A stretch of 64,000 nucleotides of DNA, from positions 62,001 to 126,000 of the forward strand of contig NZ_JAEFDB010000001.1 of assembly GCF_016126015.1 (NCBI RefSeq), given 5' to 3'. The position numbers and the translations under genes were made by a program. The stretch comes from Capnocytophaga periodontitidis. Its GTDB lineage: Bacteria > Bacteroidota > Bacteroidia > Flavobacteriales > Flavobacteriaceae. Shown here in pieces: positions 18,075 through 26,369 of this stretch (the first letter of the stretch is position 1; each line of letters begins with the position of its first letter). Below the pieces are notes generated by a model that was given only the letters and a program-made list of their open reading frames with translations, was not told the origin of the DNA and did no database searches.

Positions 18075-18944
18075 ATGATTCAAGAATCTGAACTTATTTT
18101 AAACCCCGATGGTAGTATTTACCACATCAATTTGCGACCTGAACAAGTCGCCGATACTGTTATTTTGGTAGGCGACCCTAATCGTGTACCTCGTGTGAGC
18201 GCTTATTTTGATAATATAGAATTTAGCACCCAAAAACGCGAATTCTGTACCCATACAGGTACTTATAAAGGTAAACGCCTTACTGTAATTTCCACTGGTA
18301 TAGGTCCTGATAATATCGACATTGTGATCAACGAGCTCGATGCTCTTGCCAACATCGATTTGCATACGCGCCAGCCCAAAGAGCAGCTCACTTCGCTCAA
18401 TATAGTGCGTTTCGGTACCTCAGGCTCTCTACAAGCCGATATACCTGTTGATAGTTTTGTGCTCTCTTCTCACGGATTAGGTATGGACAATATGTTCCAT
18501 TCGTATAAGGATAGTCCTAAGGTACGTGAACTCGCTATGGAAGAGGCTTTTATTGCTCATACAAATTGGAATCCTCTCAAAGGTCGCCCTTATATCATCG
18601 CTTGCGGACAAGAACTCAAAAAACGCCTCCTCACCGATAAAGTATTTGAGGGAATTACAGGTACTGCTCCAGGTTTTTATGGTCCTCAAGGACGCGTATT
18701 GCGCTTGCCAGTGCAAGACCCTGAACTCAATGATAAACTACATAGTTTCAATCACAATGGGCATCGTATGACGAACCTCGAAATGGAAACCTCTGCCATC
18801 TATGGGCTTTCTAAACTCTTAGGGCACCAAGCTGTTTCGCTCAATGCTATCATTGCCAATCGCCCTACAGGTACTTTCACTAAGGATACTAAAAAAGTAG
18901 TAGAAGACCTCATCGTATATGGTTTAGAACAATTGGCAAAATAG
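18075..18944 (+). CDS. Nucleoside phosphorylase (PNP/uridine phosphorylase family 1)
   Basis: A 289-residue enzyme of the PNP/UDP family, which splits nucleosides with phosphate to free base and pentose-1-phosphate. Phosphate-binding ILVGDPNRVPRV (about 29-40) and STGIGPDNIDI (about 74-85) are present. A base/ribose-site segment NLEMETSAIYGLSKLLG (about 234-250) carries the conserved Glu and Met-Glu pair typical of uridine phosphorylases. Substrate specificity (uridine or purine) cannot be fixed by eye. It starts three bases after the hybrid kinase gene, an uncommon partnering. No signal peptide is present, so it is cytosolic. Confidence 0.88.
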   Translation: MIQESELILNPDGSIYHINLRPEQVADTVILVGDPNRVPRVSAYFDNIEFSTQKREFCTHTGTYKGKRLTVISTGIGPDNIDIVINELDALANIDLHTRQPKEQLTSLNIVRFGTSGSLQADIPVDSFVLSSHGLGMDNMFHSYKDSPKVRELAMEEAFIAHTNWNPLKGRPYIIACGQELKKRLLTDKVFEGITGTAPGFYGPQGRVLRLPVQDPELNDKLHSFNHNGHRMTNLEMETSAIYGLSKLLGHQAVSLNAIIANRPTGTFTKDTKKVVEDLIVYGLEQLAK

Positions 18945-19007
18945 TTATTACTACACTTTAACAAAATTTATTAATTTGATAATCAATAATTTATTAGTTG
19001 TAAACTT

Positions 19008-19877
19008 ATGAAAACACTTTATTTTTTAGTTATGTTATGGCTATTCAATTGTCATAATACTACTTCTATTGATAGAGATGATATTTCAGTAGAAAAAGAT
19101 ACAGTAGTTGTATGTGCTGAGGAAGATTTATCAGTGAGAAAAGATCCTTCTGAAGATAGTGAATTTGTAAGTCGTTATGATTTGCATCTCCCTGATGAAA
19201 ATAAGAATTTAATCTTTTTGCCAGATAAAAAAGAAGCTTTTTTGTTAGGAGATTCAATTCCTATTTATAACCATAAAGGTTTTCTAAAAGAAAAACGTAC
19301 TGATCTTGATACAAAGTGGGTAGCAATAGTGGGAGTTTCAGATACCTTATACAATTTCACAAAAGATAATTGTACAGCCTTTCATTATATAAAAATAGTG
19401 TTGAATAATACTGATTCTCTCATTGTAGATGGAAGAAATGTATTTAGAACAACTGATAAACTGATTGATAAAACCTTTGACAACGGTGAACGCATACAAT
19501 TTTTCAGAACTGCCTATTATGGTACACCTGTATCAGATGATGATGGATTAACTTTTTGCGGAGAACCTTATCAACCTGCCATATTAATTACAAATACAGG
19601 TTTTAAGGGATTAGTACCAATAGGGGAAAATAATTCACTTGGTATTAATAGAAAAATGTTTCAATTTTTTGAACTATGTGACAATGATGGTTTTTTAGAT
19701 GAGGTGATGAATGCAGTGAGGACTTCAAAAGGCATAGTTCTTAAAATTTATAGAGAATTTCAAGAAGGGTATACTAACTATGAGGTACTATTAGAGAAAA
19801 CAACAGAAGGGTATAAGGTTACCCGTTTAAATTATCCTAAAATAAAAATTGATCAACCTTATATAAAGAAAAAGTGA
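19008..19877 (+). CDS. Hypothetical exported protein, possibly a lipoprotein
   Basis: 289 residues that I do not assign to a family. The N-terminus MKTLYFLVMLWLFNC has a hydrophobic core followed by Cys15, a weak lipobox. The region near 35-50 (CAEEDLSVRKDPSEDSEFV) resembles the start of an SH3-like segment. The rest is mixed, rich in D, N and aromatics. Base composition is more A+T-rich than the flanking metabolic genes. Its stop overlaps the region before the next gene, whose ATG is three bases on, so the two may be coupled. No function is proposed. Confidence 0.6.
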   Translation: MKTLYFLVMLWLFNCHNTTSIDRDDISVEKDTVVVCAEEDLSVRKDPSEDSEFVSRYDLHLPDENKNLIFLPDKKEAFLLGDSIPIYNHKGFLKEKRTDLDTKWVAIVGVSDTLYNFTKDNCTAFHYIKIVLNNTDSLIVDGRNVFRTTDKLIDKTFDNGERIQFFRTAYYGTPVSDDDGLTFCGEPYQPAILITNTGFKGLVPIGENNSLGINRKMFQFFELCDNDGFLDEVMNAVRTSKGIVLKIYREFQEGYTNYEVLLEKTTEGYKVTRLNYPKIKIDQPYIKKK

Positions 19878-19879
19878 AT

Positions 19880-20242
19880 ATGACGCCCCTTACAGGTCAA
19901 GAACTCCACAATTTAGCGATGAACATTGTAGGTGAAGCCTTACAAAAGGAACTACAATGGGAATTTCTATTAGTGAATAGTGAACTCAAGCGCGACCCTC
20001 AGTTTGTATGTGTAGACAAGAACAACCAAAAATACTTTATCATTGTGCGGGCAGTACCCTATGGCGACGACCCTACTCAGTACGATATGGTATTTATGGA
20101 AGTGGTGCGCAAACACGCCGAAAAACATAACGCTCGCACTTTCTATGCAGGTGTAGGGCTTAGCAATGTAACAGATGAAACCCTCCCTCTATATAAAGAT
20201 GAACCTTATAAACTCAACTTTCAAGGGCTCATTGAAATTTGA
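19880..20242 (+). CDS. Conserved hypothetical cytosolic protein
   Basis: About 120 residues from the ATG at 19880 (MTPLTGQELHNLAMNIVGEA...); a GTG at 19874 overlaps the previous stop and is less likely. No signal peptide or membrane segment. The sequence QFVCVDKNNQKYFIIVRAVPY and HNARTFYAGVGLSN suggests a small alpha/beta fold. I do not recognise it, although it looks well conserved. It may be translated with the exported protein upstream. The next gene has its own promoter. Confidence 0.6.
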   Translation: MTPLTGQELHNLAMNIVGEALQKELQWEFLLVNSELKRDPQFVCVDKNNQKYFIIVRAVPYGDDPTQYDMVFMEVVRKHAEKHNARTFYAGVGLSNVTDETLPLYKDEPYKLNFQGLIEI

Positions 20243-20276
20243 TAATTGACAAATTTGCTAATTGACAAATTATTCG

Positions 20277-20284
20277 TACTTTTG
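20277..20284 (+). promoter_or_regulatory. Promoter of the putative capnine gene pair
   Basis: TACTTTTGCC is a good -7 box, 26 bases before the ATG at 20311. It sits right after repeated AATTGACAAATT words (20246-20270), one of which would fall at the -33 position. Confidence 0.6.
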
Positions 20285-20310
20285 CCACTCAAAAATAAAG
20301 CAAGTAACCA

Positions 20311-21312
20311 ATGAAAATAAACGAATCATTGAACGTACATAGCAGCTTACTACAACTCATTGGCAATACACCTCTATTGGAATTGCACAAAATTACCAAA
20401 AATCTTAAAGGTCGCTATTTTGCTAAACTCGAAGCCTTTAACGCAGGTCATTCTGCCAAGGACAGAGTAGCCAAATATATCGTTGAAGATGCCGAACGCA
20501 AAGGACTTCTCAAACCAGGATATACTATTGTAGAAACTAGTTCGGGTAATACGGGCTACAGTTTGGCGATGATAAGTGCTCTAAGAGGCTACCGCTGTAT
20601 CATTGCAATTAGCGATAAATCTTCTCACGACAAAGTGGAAATGCTACAAGCTTTAGGAGCTGAAGTGCATTTGTGTCCTTCAAATGTTGCTCCCGATGAC
20701 CCTCGCTCTTACTACGAAGTAGCCAAACGCATCCACAACGAAACTCCTAATTCTATCTATATCAATCAGTATTTCAATCCACTAAACCCTGAGGCTCATT
20801 ACCAGACAGGTCGTGAGATATGGGAACAAACACAAGGCGAGATTACTCACGTGGTGGTATGTAGTGGAACAGGCGGTACCATTTCAGGTATTGCCCACTA
20901 CCTAAAAGAGCAAAACCCAAGAGTGCAAGTATTAGGGGTAGATGCCTATGGTTCAGCGATTAAAAAATATCACGAAACCCGAGAGTTTGACCCTGCCGAA
21001 GTATATCCGTACAAAATAGAAGGAATGGGTAAAAACTTGATTCCTACTGCTACTGATTTCGATGTTATTGATGAGTTCATCAAAGTAACCGATAAAGATG
21101 CGGCACTCACCGCTCGTGAATTGGCACGTACTGAAGGACTTTTTATGGGCTACACCAGTGGAGCAGCAATGCAAGCCGTAAAACAATATGCCGAGGCAGG
21201 TAAATTCGACGAAAATAGTATTGTAGTTGCCCTCCTCGCCGATCACGGTTCGCGCTATATGAACAAAATCTACAGCGACGACTGGATGAAAAAACAAGGA
21301 TTTATTGACTAA
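20311..21312 (+). CDS. PLP-dependent beta-replacement enzyme, putative cysteate synthase
   Basis: A 333-residue fold-type II PLP enzyme of the cysteine synthase/cystathionine beta-synthase family. PLP lysine K50 lies in NAGHSAKDR, the substrate loop is TSSGNTG (77-83), and the phosphate-cradle loop is [10 protein letters not shown] near 190. [11 protein letters not shown] and [13 protein letters not shown] are CBS-like, yet the regulatory CBS domains are absent. The next gene, 34 bases on, is a serine palmitoyltransferase-like acyltransferase. In sulfonolipid producers such an acyltransferase condenses cysteate with an acyl thioester. A neighbouring PLP synthase would therefore suit cysteate formation from phosphoserine and sulfite. 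That assignment is an inference; cysteine synthase or cystathionine beta-synthase remain alternatives. Confidence 0.72.
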   Translation: MKINESLNVHSSLLQLIGNTPLLELHKITKNLKGRYFAKLEAFNAGHSAKDRVAKYIVEDAERKGLLKPGYTIVETSSGNTGYSLAMISALRGYRCIIAISDKSSHDKVEMLQALGAEVHLCPSNVAPDDPRSYYEVAKRIHNETPNSIYINQYFNPLNPEAHYQTGREIWEQTQGEITHVVVCSGTGGTISGIAHYLKEQNPRVQVLGVDAYGSAIKKYHETREFDPAEVYPYKIEGMGKNLIPTATDFDVIDEFIKVTDKDAALTARELARTEGLFMGYTSGAAMQAVKQYAEAGKFDENSIVVALLADHGSRYMNKIYSDDWMKKQGFID

Positions 21313-21346
21313 CAATTATCAATTAACAAAATAAGATAAAGAACGA

Positions 21347-22609
21347 ATGAAAGATTTATTTGAGCATATTTATGCAAATAAAGGAAGTATAGGGCGCTGG
21401 TCTGACCACGCCGAGGGGTATTATGTATTCCCTAAATTGGAAGGCGAATTAGGCCCTCATATGAAATTTCAAGGAAAAGAAATCCTCAACTGGAGTATCA
21501 ACGACTATTTAGGACTTGCAAACCACCCTGAAGTCCGCAAAGTAGATGCCGAAGCAGCTGCCGAGTATGGTGCAGCTTACCCTATGGGGGCTCGTATGAT
21601 GAGCGGGCATACTACTATGCACGAAGAACTCGAAAAACGTTTAGCCAAATTTGTACACAAAGAAGCATCTTATTTGCTCAACTTCGGTTACCAAGGAATG
21701 GTGTCTATTATTGATGCTTTGGTTACCAAAAACGATGTGATTGTATACGATGTTGATGCACACGCTTGTATCATCGATGGGGTACGCTTGCACTTTGGTA
21801 AACGCTATACCTATCAACACAACGATATGGAGAGCTTTGAGAAAAACTTAGAGCGTGCTGCCAAATTAGCTGAAACTACAGGAGGCGGTATCTTGGTGAT
21901 TTCAGAAGGTGTTTTCGGGATGCGTGGCGAACAAGGCAAACTTAAAGAAATTGTAGCCCTTAAAAAGAAATATCCTTTCCGCCTTTTGGTAGACGATGCG
22001 CACGGTTTTGGTACCTTAGGTCCTCGTGGAGAAGGAACAGGAGTTCACCAAGGTGTACAAGATGAAATTGATGTTTATTTCTCTACTTTTGCTAAATCAA
22101 TGGCAGGTATTGGGGCTTTCGTAGCTGGAAATGCCAAAGTAGTAGATTATCTTAAATACAATCTCCGCTCTCAAATGTTTGCTAAATCACTTCCGATGAT
22201 TTATGTAAAAGGTGCTTTGAAACGTTTGGAAATGATGGAAACAATGCCTGAACTACAACAAAAGTTATGGGATAACGTAAATCGTTTGCAAAACGGACTT
22301 AAAGAGCGTGGGTTCAATATCGGTAATACCAATACTTGCGTAACGCCTGTATTCTTGCACGGTAGTATTCCTGAAGCAATGGCGATGGTAAACGACCTAC
22401 GTGAACACTACGGTATTTTCCTTTCTATTGTAGTTTATCCTGTGATTCCAAAAGGAATGATACTCTTGCGTATTATCCCTACCGCTTCACATAGTAAAGA
22501 AGATATTGACCGTACTTTGGAAGCATTCTCAGCGATTCGTGAGAAACTCGAAACAGGTGTATACCGCGCTATGAATGCTGAACTTACTAAAGAAATGGGA
22601 GATATGTAA
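21347..22609 (+). CDS. Alpha-oxoamine synthase family enzyme, putative cysteate acyltransferase for capnine
   Basis: A 420-residue fold-type I PLP enzyme of the KBL/SPT/BioF family, which joins an amino acid to an acyl thioester with loss of CO2. Features seen: NWSINDYLGLANHPEV, YGAAYPMGARMMSGHT, the PLP Asp-His region LLVDDAHGFGTLGPRGEG, and the Schiff-base lysine K250 in STFAKSMAGIG. The family member in Capnocytophaga-type bacteria that uses cysteate gives 3-dehydrocapnine, the first sulfonolipid intermediate. The tight pairing with a putative cysteate synthase supports that reading over ordinary KBL or BioF, as no threonine dehydrogenase or biotin genes are near. A serine-using SPT for sphingolipids is the main alternative. 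A terminator follows, so the unit is two genes. Confidence 0.75.
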   Translation: MKDLFEHIYANKGSIGRWSDHAEGYYVFPKLEGELGPHMKFQGKEILNWSINDYLGLANHPEVRKVDAEAAAEYGAAYPMGARMMSGHTTMHEELEKRLAKFVHKEASYLLNFGYQGMVSIIDALVTKNDVIVYDVDAHACIIDGVRLHFGKRYTYQHNDMESFEKNLERAAKLAETTGGGILVISEGVFGMRGEQGKLKEIVALKKKYPFRLLVDDAHGFGTLGPRGEGTGVHQGVQDEIDVYFSTFAKSMAGIGAFVAGNAKVVDYLKYNLRSQMFAKSLPMIYVKGALKRLEMMETMPELQQKLWDNVNRLQNGLKERGFNIGNTNTCVTPVFLHGSIPEAMAMVNDLREHYGIFLSIVVYPVIPKGMILLRIIPTASHSKEDIDRTLEAFSAIREKLETGVYRAMNAELTKEMGDM

Positions 22610-22652
22610 TTCAGCTAACAATAATGATAAACTGAATATTTTATATAAAAAT

Positions 22653-22707
22653 ACTTTGCCAAAGTGAGATAGCTTACTATGCTACGACCAACTTTGGCAA
22701 AGTTTTT
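22653..22707 (+). terminator. Terminator-like inverted repeat with a 25-base loop
   Basis: ACTTTGCCAAAGT (22653-22665) pairs with ACTTTGGCAAAGT (22691-22703), followed by T5. Each arm is itself nearly palindromic, so alternative hairpins can form. It ends the putative capnine unit. Confidence 0.7.
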
Positions 22708-22755
22708 GTGTATCTCCACCTTGTTCATTATTAATTGCTAATCGTTAATCGTTAA

Positions 22756-23454
22756 TTGTTAATTGTTATCCCTACATATAACGAAATTGAAAATATAGAA
22801 GCTATCATAAAGGCAGTATTTGCCCAAAGTGATAAGTTTCATATTCTTATTGTAGACGACAATTCTCCTGATGGTACTGCCGATAAGGTACGCGAATTAC
22901 AAAATATTTACCCTAACCGACTTTTTTTAGAGATACGCACAGAGAAAAAAGGCTTAGGAACAGCTTATATTCACGGATTTCAGTGGGCATTAGCACGCGA
23001 CTATGAATATATTTTTGAGATGGATGCCGATTTCTCTCATAACCCTGCTGACCTCTTACGACTTTATGAGGCTTGTCAGCAAGGTGCTGATGTTGCGATA
23101 GGGTCCCGTTATGTAAAAGGGGTGAATGTAGTGAACTGGCCTTTGCAACGCATCTTGTTATCCTATGGGGCTTCTATCTATGTGAGGGTGATTACGGGAA
23201 TGAAAATTAAAGACCCTACTGCTGGCTTTGTGTGTTACCACCGAAGGGTATTAGAGAGCATCGACCTGAATACTATCCGATTTGTAGGCTATGCCTTTCA
23301 AATAGAGATGAAGTATCGCGCTTACCTCAAGAAGTTTAAAATCATTGAAGTACCTATTATCTTTACCGATAGAACTAAAGGAAAATCAAAAATGAATAAA
23401 AGCATTATCCGTGAAGCTATCTTTGGCGTTATCGGAATGCGATTTAAGAAATAA
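22756..23454 (+). CDS. Polyprenol-phosphate mannosyltransferase-like GT2 glycosyltransferase
   Basis: A 232-residue soluble GT2 enzyme of the dolichyl/polyprenol-phosphate mannose synthase type. It begins almost at once with VIPTYNEIENIEAII, then VDDNSPDGT, then the metal-binding MDADFSHNP (DAD). DPTAGFVCYHRR and FTDRTKGKSKM are typical of the bacterial DPM1-like group. There is no C-terminal membrane domain. It would charge a lipid carrier with a hexose for glycosylation; the sugar is not proven. The start is odd: there is no ATG, the frame is closed by TAA at 22753, and the only upstream initiator is TTG at 22756, inside a TTAATTG repeat. It runs with the dgkA and eamA-like genes. Confidence 0.85.
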   Translation: MLIVIPTYNEIENIEAIIKAVFAQSDKFHILIVDDNSPDGTADKVRELQNIYPNRLFLEIRTEKKGLGTAYIHGFQWALARDYEYIFEMDADFSHNPADLLRLYEACQQGADVAIGSRYVKGVNVVNWPLQRILLSYGASIYVRVITGMKIKDPTAGFVCYHRRVLESIDLNTIRFVGYAFQIEMKYRAYLKKFKIIEVPIIFTDRTKGKSKMNKSIIREAIFGVIGMRFKK

Positions 23455-23470
23455 ATCAGCATAAAGAATT

Positions 23471-23836
23471 ATGGAATTTATAAGAAAAAGACTCAAAAGC
23501 TTACAATACGTATTTCAAGGTTTGTTTTATTTAATAAAGAATGAACCCCCAGTGATGGTACACATCGTCATCTCTTTAGTATGGGTGATTTTAGGCTTTT
23601 GTTTCGGCATTACTACCAATGAATGGATTGTACAACTGTTGTGTATCGCTATAGTACTGTCAGTCGAAGGACTCAATACAGCCGTTGAGAAACTCTGCGA
23701 CTTCATCCACCCCGATCATCATAAAACTATTGGGATTATCAAAGATGTTGCTGCCGGAAGTGTAGGCTTTGCTGTGATACCTGTAAGCATTGTGCTCTGT
23801 ATCATCTATTATCCCTATGTAATGGGACTCTTTTAA
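23471..23836 (+). CDS. dgkA: Diacylglycerol/undecaprenol kinase family protein
   Basis: A 121-residue integral membrane kinase of the DagK family, with three hydrophobic segments. The active-site signature EGLNTAVEKLCDFIHPD and following KDVAAGSVG are clear. Family members phosphorylate diacylglycerol or undecaprenol to recycle membrane lipids or the cell-wall carrier; in non-proteobacteria undecaprenol is the commoner substrate, but this cannot be told here. It follows the polyprenol-phosphate glycosyltransferase by 16 bases, which suits a polyprenol role. Confidence 0.9.
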   Translation: MEFIRKRLKSLQYVFQGLFYLIKNEPPVMVHIVISLVWVILGFCFGITTNEWIVQLLCIAIVLSVEGLNTAVEKLCDFIHPDHHKTIGIIKDVAAGSVGFAVIPVSIVLCIIYYPYVMGLF

Positions 23837-23844
23837 TTTTTACT

Positions 23845-24726
23845 ATGAAAGATATAGTAAAAGGGTATTTAGCAGCTTTTATTTCAGCGGTTACTTATGG
23901 TATGATTCCGCTGTTTATGATTCCTATCAAGCAGCAAGGTTTTTCGGTAGATGCGGCACTTTTCTATCGTTTCATTACAACAAGTCTCTTTATTATGGGG
24001 TATCTTTTCTACCGAAAGGAAACACTGCATATTATCCCGCGTGAAGTGTTTATCTTCCTTATTTTAGGATTGTTGTACGCCCTTTCAGCTGAATTTCTCT
24101 TTCTTGCCTACGATTTGCTCTCCCCAGGTATAGCTTCTACTATATTTTTTATGTATCCGCTAATAGTAGCACTTGCTTTGGGTGTTTTTTTCAAAGAACA
24201 TATTACCTTTCGCACAATGATAGCCCTCATTGTTGTATTAATAGGTGTTTTCTTACTCAGTGTAAAAGATGTAACAAACTTTTCAATCAACTATATAGGG
24301 GCAGGCGTATCACTACTTGGAGCAATTTCGTATGCACTCTATATGCTCATTGTTAATAAATCAAAAATATCGGCTTCAGGAATAAAAGTGTCGTTTTATT
24401 CTACCTTATTTTCTTCAGTTTATTTTCTTGTAAAACTATGGGTTATAGGTACCCCTCTCCCCATTCCAGAAGTAAAAATGAGTTTACTACTTACAAGTTT
24501 CGGTATAGTAACTACCTTGTTTTCTATCATCACCCTTATTTATGCTATCAGAATGATAGGTTCTACTCCTACAGCTATCATCGGGGTAATGGAACCTATT
24601 GTAGCAGTAGCTATCAGTATTTGGATATTCCAGCAAGAAAGTCTTACAACAAATCTTATTATAGGAGTGCTACTCATTATTATTGCAGTAATGATAGATA
24701 TTTTGAAGCCTAAGAAAAATCAATAG
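23845..24726 (+). CDS. EamA/DMT-family transporter
   Basis: A 293-residue membrane protein with ten predicted transmembrane helices in two EamA repeats (about 1-140 and 150-290), each with the family's Gly/Pro-rich helices. The DMT family moves small metabolites such as amino acids or nucleotide precursors; the substrate cannot be told. It lies eight bases after dgkA and ends the three-gene run at a hairpin shared with patB on the opposite strand. Confidence 0.88.
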   Translation: MKDIVKGYLAAFISAVTYGMIPLFMIPIKQQGFSVDAALFYRFITTSLFIMGYLFYRKETLHIIPREVFIFLILGLLYALSAEFLFLAYDLLSPGIASTIFFMYPLIVALALGVFFKEHITFRTMIALIVVLIGVFLLSVKDVTNFSINYIGAGVSLLGAISYALYMLIVNKSKISASGIKVSFYSTLFSSVYFLVKLWVIGTPLPIPEVKMSLLLTSFGIVTTLFSIITLIYAIRMIGSTPTAIIGVMEPIVAVAISIWIFQQESLTTNLIIGVLLIIIAVMIDILKPKKNQ

Positions 24727-24738
24727 TTATAATAAAAA

Positions 24739-24758
24739 ACGAGGTGTAAAAACCTCGT
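24739..24758. terminator. Bidirectional terminator between convergent genes
   Basis: ACGAGGT / ACCTCGT stem with a six-base loop, A run on the left and T-rich flank on the right, so it can serve both the eamA-like gene (plus) and patB (minus). Confidence 0.75.
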
Positions 24759-24767
24759 CTTTTATTA

Positions 24768-25940
24768 TTAGTTTATAGACCGAACCGCTTCTTTTAGTTG
24801 TATCAAGGCTTGTTTTACCACACTTCGCGGACAAGCTAAATTTATACGCATATAACCTTTGCCTTCTTCCCCATAGATAGCTCCATCATTTAGGGCTAAA
24901 TGTGCTTTATCAGTGCATAGGGCTACAATTTCTTTCTGACTGAGTTGTAATGCGCTGAAATCTATAAATACTAAGTAAGATGCTTGGGGTACAATCACTT
25001 TTAATTGTGGTATGTATTTTTCGATGTAATGTATTACTTCATCAACATTTCCTTGTACATAGTTGAGCATTTGTTGTAGCCATTCTTCACCTTTGTTATA
25101 GGCTGCTACCACAGTGTTGAATGCAAAAACATTTCCTGCGGCTAATTCATTCCCCTCTACATAACTTTCAAAACGTCGGCGTAGGGTAGGGTTGGCAATC
25201 ACGGCATACGAGGTAGCTAAACCTGCCATATTAAATGCTTTGCTCGGAGAGGCAAATACTACCGAGTTTTGTGCAGCTTCTTCACTTACAGTAGCAAATG
25301 GGATGTGCTGATATGGTGATAAGGTAAGGTCAGCGTGGATTTCATCGGCAACTACTATTACATTGTTTTGAGCACAAATAGCAGCTACTTTCTGTAATTC
25401 TTCACGTGTCCATACGCGTCCACCAGGGTTGTGAGGATGACAGAAAAGGAAGAGCTTGCAACCTTTTATCTTTTTTTCAAATACTTCAAAATTGATGTGA
25501 TATTGTCCGTCTTTTAATTCAAGCGGACAGTTCACTAATTCACGGTGGTTGTTGCGAATCACCTGAGCAAAAGGATTGTATACCGGTTGTTGAATCATTA
25601 CTTTTTCACCGCGCTCAGTAAAGGATTGCACAGCCATAGCCAAAGCAGGAACTACCCCAGGAACGAATGAAATCATTTCTTTAGCAATTGTCCATTGGTG
25701 GCGACGAGCTTGCCAACTGATGATTGCCTCATACCAACTCTCAGGCTTAGCAGTATAGCCAAAGATTTCGCATTCCATACGTTTTTTCATCACCTCTACA
25801 ATAAAAGGAGGTGTTTTAAAATCCATATCGGCTACCCACATTGGTAGCAAATCGGTGCGCCCCCAGCGAGGAGCTAATGCCTCTAATTTTAAGGCATCTG
25901 TATGTTTTCTACAAACTACTTCGTCAAAATTGTAATTCAT
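24768..25940 (-). CDS. patB: MalY/PatB family PLP-dependent C-S beta-lyase
   Basis: A 390-residue fold-type I aminotransferase-like enzyme. LPMWVADMDFKTPP, FGYTAKPESWYEA and HPHNPGGRVW are typical of the MalY/PatB group. The PLP lysine is in SPSKAFNMAGLATSY, and VVADEIHADL is the Asp that binds the pyridine nitrogen. Members cleave cystathionine or cysteine to pyruvate, ammonia and a thiol. Such enzymes release sulfide in oral bacteria, but physiological use here is not shown. It starts 18 bases downstream of the broken toxin gene, on the same strand. Confidence 0.9.
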   Translation of the reverse strand: MNYNFDEVVCRKHTDALKLEALAPRWGRTDLLPMWVADMDFKTPPFIVEVMKKRMECEIFGYTAKPESWYEAIISWQARRHQWTIAKEMISFVPGVVPALAMAVQSFTERGEKVMIQQPVYNPFAQVIRNNHRELVNCPLELKDGQYHINFEVFEKKIKGCKLFLFCHPHNPGGRVWTREELQKVAAICAQNNVIVVADEIHADLTLSPYQHIPFATVSEEAAQNSVVFASPSKAFNMAGLATSYAVIANPTLRRRFESYVEGNELAAGNVFAFNTVVAAYNKGEEWLQQMLNYVQGNVDEVIHYIEKYIPQLKVIVPQASYLVFIDFSALQLSQKEIVALCTDKAHLALNDGAIYGEEGKGYMRINLACPRSVVKQALIQLKEAVRSIN

Positions 25941-25957
25941 TAGTCTTTAGTTGTTAG

Positions 25958-26369
25958 TTAAAAAGTTCTCAAAAATTGTTTAGGTGTTAGTATTGAAATA
26001 TCATCTACCCTAAAATCTTTTTGATTACGTGTTATGATGATATTTATATTGTTTTCTTTAGCTGTAAAATATTGAAAATCATCTTCTAAATCTTTAAAAT
26101 TAGAATGATGAGCTGTAAAAATAATTTCTTTATAAAAAGGAAGTATTTCAGTAATATCATAAATAATTTCCAATATTCTATTTACTTCATCTTTTCTATA
26201 GGATTTTGATAATAAGTAATTTATTGTTGCAATAGAAATTGCTGAGATATAAGTTTTTATGTTTCTTTGCTCACAATAATCAAATAATTTTTTAGCTTCT
26301 TGATAAAAAACTATGTCTTTTCATCACCAAATCTAATAAAATATTGGTGTCTATAAAAATTCTTTTCAT
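25958..26369 (-). pseudogene. PIN-domain toxin, interrupted by a single-base frameshift
   Basis: Translation from the ATG at 26369 gives MKRIFIDTNILLDLVMKRHS, the acidic DTN start of a PIN-domain ribonuclease. It then runs into a stop. Dropping one base from the A6 run at 26305-26310 restores a single frame of 136 residues. That frame has FYQEAKKLF, NFKDLEDDFQYFTA, NINIIITRN and LTPKQFL, the usual PIN C-terminus, ending at 25958. The antitoxin gene lies immediately upstream with an ATGA overlap. The gene is therefore a VapC-like toxin broken by one extra base, or a sequencing error in a homopolymer. As written, the longest intact piece is only 71 codons (25958-26173). Confidence 0.8.

Noticed and set aside
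20311-21312. Ordinary cysteine synthase (cysK) call
   Set aside because: Motifs are closer to the CBS-like branch and the partner is an SPT-type acyltransferase rather than sulfate-assimilation or cysE genes; not excluded entirely.
21347-22609. Glycine C-acetyltransferase (kbl) or 8-amino-7-oxononanoate synthase (bioF) call
   Set aside because: No threonine dehydrogenase or biotin genes are adjacent, and the PLP-synthase neighbour fits sulfonolipid synthesis better.
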